In this document: positions 60,567-64,000 of the stretch, in pieces
How the letters are laid out: each line of letters opens with the position of its first letter
Position numbering within the stretch: the stretch's first letter is position 1
Assembly: GCA_022605955.1 (NCBI GenBank)
Contig: JAKCOZ010000007.1
Location: 29,853,491 to 29,917,490, forward strand
Reading direction: 5' to 3'
DNA length: 64,000 nt
Origin: Rallus limicola
Taxonomy: Eukaryota > Chordata > Aves > Gruiformes > Rallidae
Translations under genes and position numbers: made by a program
The notes under the pieces: model-generated
What the model was told of the DNA's origin: nothing
Databases searched by the model: none
What the model saw: the letters and a program-made list of their open reading frames with translations, nothing else

Positions 60567-60599
<33 letters not shown>
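60567..60599. repeat. (TTA)n microsatellite
   Basis: About eleven uninterrupted ATT/TTA units from 60567 to 60599. Confidence 0.95.
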
Positions 60600-61640
60600 G
60601 ACAGAAATTAGGCATGCAAAACAATTCATTAATATGCTCTGGCTTTTCCAAAGCATCTCCCCATCTAGGCTAATCAGAAGCCATGAGAGGGAAAGGGGGT
60701 TAGAGAAGCACGTTTCCACAAGGATTTTCTTCATGATTTTTCTGCTCCAAGTCCCAGTGCTTATATGATGTAAACCCCTGCAATATCCCATTGCTCTGGA
60801 ATGCCAAAAAGACATTTTTGATGATCACTCTGACTCTATGATGCTCCAAGGCACCAAGTGTCCCAGAATGAAAAGCAGAGGTGGGATGCCAATGGCTCCA
60901 GCACAGGCGTCTCAGGAAGGCTACAGGCACCCCTCTGCAAGTAGTCTTCATGGTGAAGTTCCAAGTGTGAGTCGGCTTGGCTAGCAGGCGTGAAGTTTCA
61001 CCACAGAAATGCATACAGGCGTAAACTGCAAGCCTCTGGCAAGTCCCTGTCGTACCTTTTCCCCGCCAACCACTCACACTGGGGCTTATGTCGACAGCTC
61101 TGCACACAAGTCAGAACAAAACAGACTCCCAGCTCCAACATATTCTGTCCCCACTTGGCTTTTGCCAAAATCACCTTGCATGTCACAGCACTGCAGTTAC
61201 AGCTGAAAAGACCTAAAATTTATAGAGGCCATAAGCCTAATGCACTAGGCTGGGTATACAGAAACCGAGCCAGTTCAGCACAGGAGCAGTGATGCCCCCT
61301 TCATATCATTACAGCACATTGGGGTGCCCCCCTTGCTGGGTGCCTGGGACCTCCTGCAAAAGGAAGGTCAGGATTTACTGTTTGGTCATGAGCAACGTTC
61401 CAGAGGGGTGGTGAGGAAGGTGCCAGATAACCTACTTCCTACATGGATGGTGTGGCAGAGGACTTCCAAGCCAAGTGACAGCAGGATGCAGTGTACTACA
61501 ATGCAATAACTACAGATGAAGTCCTTGGCATTTGCTAATGGCTTTAGAGGATACTGTGGAGAAAATCATCTGGGAACACAGTTTATTATTGAGCAAGGTT
61601 TCATCCTCCATCCTGTTCATTTTCCTGAACAGTTTAAACC

Positions 61641-61669
61641 TTTCTTTTTTTTCTTTTTTTTTTTTTCTG
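61641..61669. repeat. T-rich pyrimidine tract
   Basis: Runs of T with isolated C, about 29 bp; simple sequence. Confidence 0.85.
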
Positions 61670-62384
61670 TCTGAGCGTTCAGCCAACATTTGGAGCCACA
61701 AAGAGTCTCTTCCCTTAGAATAAGAGACTGCTAATAAGGGTCAAGTATCCACTTAAAAATAAAAAAAAAAACCCAACCCACCAAGTTTTATTTATAAAAA
61801 ATAGGGTTTTTTAAAAGCCTATTTTCACTAAACTCACAAATGAAATAAATAGCAGCAGCCACCTACCAAAATCTGCCCTCCAGCAAGCTTTGGGATCAAA
61901 GCCTTCACCTCTGCCTCTCTCCCCCTCTCCTGAGCTTTGCTTTCCATGTCCCAGTGACTGGCTCCCTGACTCCAACATGCCAACTACATTTTGACTGCCT
62001 TGAAACGCAGCTTCTCCAAAAGCCTCTCGGACACACACAAAGTGTAGCTCTCAGTCTCCTCTGCTGCTGGTTATCACCATGCGGCCCTGTGGTTCTGCTT
62101 GGGATCACTCTGCCCTGCCATTTGCAGTGTCGCTCAAGGCGGGCCCAACACCATGGGTGTATTTCTTTGAGGCAGACAGTGGTCCTGCTGTCAACCCTGA
62201 GTATATGCAGGGGACTAAGGGTGCTGGTCTCCCTGCAAGAGGCTCTGTAGACTTCTGTCAGGGAGCCTGTGAAGTGTTATTTGATCCCTAGAGCCAAATA
62301 TTAGGGATGCAAGTCCTAAATGTCTTGCCTCCAGACTCATAATTTTTGAAATCACAGCTTGGTGTCACATCTTTATTAATGGCT

Positions 62385-62690
62385 TACTCAGGCAATGGGA
62401 CAGAGGGGACCCTCAGCAAGTTTGCAGATGATACAAAACTGGGAGGAGTGGCAGATACACAGGAGGGTTGTGTTACCATTCAGTTGTGGTTGTGCTCCTC
62501 CGCAGGCTGGAGAAATGATGAAGTGGGAAACTCATGAAGTTCAGCAAAAGGAAGAGCAAGCTCCTGCCCAGCTTTGCGGAAGAAGCCCTGGGGATCTCAG
62601 CGGACACCAAATTGACTAGGACTGTTCCATCACTGGAAATGTTCAAGGTCAGGTAGTTCAGGGCTTTGAGCAACCTGGTCTAGTGAAACC
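62385..62690 (+). mobile_element. CR1 ORF2 fragment, degraded
   Basis: Plus-oriented translation includes [18 protein letters not shown], the reverse-transcriptase FADD box region, then CR1 RT-distal sequence (LMKFSKRKSKLLPSF-like across frames) and a jump to CATCACTGGAAATGTTCAAG of the 3' region. Rearranged and broken in frame. Confidence 0.82.
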
Positions 62691-64000
62691 TATATCTTTA
62701 ATCATATAGAGCCTGACCCAATTCTTCCTAAGGAACATCATAGTCTTTCTACTGACATTCCTATGTCTGGAGCACAAACACCCTGTATGCAGTGTATCTC
62801 CACCACATCAATTACTCACGGAATGTTCTCTGAACCTTTAAAGATTATATGGTACATTTTTTATCTATATATACATACGTATGTAAAAGGAGCATGATTT
62901 TACTGCCATGGCTAGGCATAAAAGTAATCATTAGGAAGTCTTACCTTGTACCTTGTGACTTCTCCAATAGTGAAGTCTACAGCAAAATCCAAGTCTGGAG
63001 GAATGAAGGGAAGCCATTATTACTTTTTCTATGAAAATGCTATTTTTATTAAAACCAGAAGGTGAGCTGAAGGCACCAATCCTCTTTAAAATAACTTGGG
63101 TTTTAGTATCAATAATGGAAATACATATATTGTGGCTGGGACATGTCTAGCACCTCTCCCATCTTTTCTGACTGTCCATAAATAAAAAGTTTGAGGCCAA
63201 TGAATATAATCAATGAATGATCTTAATGTTCTGCTCTCAAATTGTTTCCATTTCACAGGAAGTTCAAGTTTCCTTCAGTAAATGGTTTATACTTTCCCAT
63301 GCATTCTTGCATTCTAGTAAAATCTATTTTATATGGATTAAGGCTTAGTTTATTCATTGGGGAAGAACAGGAGCACCACAGAATAATCAGGAGTGTGATA
63401 TTTTTAAGGTTAAATTAATCCTTTTCCCTGCCACTTTGAACAGGGTACAAGCGTTGCTGCTTTCCATTCCTTGGGTTGATTGTGCTAATTCCCTAAACAG
63501 CCTTACACAGGTTTAGACTATCAGAAATGCAAGTCTAAGATCAGAAGTGATGACAAACCTTTGAAACTGCAGAGTTCCCCACCGCTTTCCATGGAGCTCT
63601 GGAAGGGGCAGCAAGTCCCTGCGCAGGGGTCAGGCTCCAGGACTGGATCCTCGACTGCTCTGGACATCCCAGCAGTGGATGTGTGGCAGATTTTCCTGCT
63701 CTTTGATAACATCAAGACTTGGAACTTTCTTGGTGGGAAAAGAGGACACCGCGTGCTCCTAATGAATCTGATTTATGATGTGTTAAGAGAAGCATTGCCT
63801 TTTTTATGAAACCACTTAGTTATTTTCCAGTGAACAAATCTTCTGAACAAATTAAACACCTTCTGCCTTACAAGGAACACAGGCCTCTGTTGACTGTAAC
63901 TACAGAATATCCTGCTAAAATACTGAAGGAGATAAAAACTCCTGCAGGAGTGAACTCTACAAATTAAAGAGCTGGAATTTTCCATGTTCATCCTATTAAA

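Larger units (their letters stand above)
47311..64000. other. Gene-free region downstream of MAL2
   Basis: No credible exon on either strand in 16.7 kb. It contains the solo LTR at 51683-52282, CR1 copies at about 53215-53905, 55760-57145, 58262-58445, 59240-59452 and 62385-62690, and several simple repeats. By known synteny CCN3 (NOV) would be expected further downstream, but no part of it is seen. Confidence 0.65.

Overview
The window is vertebrate nuclear DNA from a bird. Two intron-containing protein genes lie in the same orientation on the + strand, separated by long non-coding DNA that carries many CR1-type LINE fragments and two ERVL-like LTRs. The CR1 3' ends with their 8-bp (ATTCTATG-like) tails and the LTR family are typical of avian genomes; the LTR type suggests a neoavian bird, but I cannot name the species. 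There is no operon-like, CRISPR, tRNA or rRNA content.

Gene 1 (coding span 1542-20683) is COLEC10 (collectin liver 1, CL-L1). Six coding exons can be joined with consensus GT/AG sites to give 277 residues: a signal peptide, a cysteine-bearing N-terminus, 24 uninterrupted Gly-X-Y triplets, a short neck and a C-type lectin domain. Intron 1 is 12.4 kb and contains two CR1 copies; a third lies in intron 3.

Gene 2 (coding span 35568-45476) is MAL2, a four-pass MARVEL-domain protein of apical transcytosis. Four phase-0 exons give 178 residues. It starts in a CpG-rich island (about 35130-36220) with two GC boxes, a 32-bp tandem duplication and a G-rich four-run tract just after the first splice donor. 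The 3' UTR probably ends at 46738 or 47286.

The order COLEC10 then MAL2, same strand, matches the arrangement known in mammals (human 8q24), so this is an ordinary conserved syntenic block.

The intergenic stretch 20684-35130 and the downstream stretch 47300-64000 show no credible coding gene. They hold CR1 fragments of different ages, including a 1.4-kb copy with degraded reverse-transcriptase sequence (55760-57145) and an old degraded copy (about 53215-53905). A 600-bp ERVL-like solo LTR with a perfect 5-bp target duplication lies at 51683-52282, and simple repeats occur throughout. I found no convincing previously undescribed system; the points worth checking are the unusual EPH motif in the COLEC10 sugar/calcium site, the MAL2 promoter-proximal structures, and the repeat architecture.
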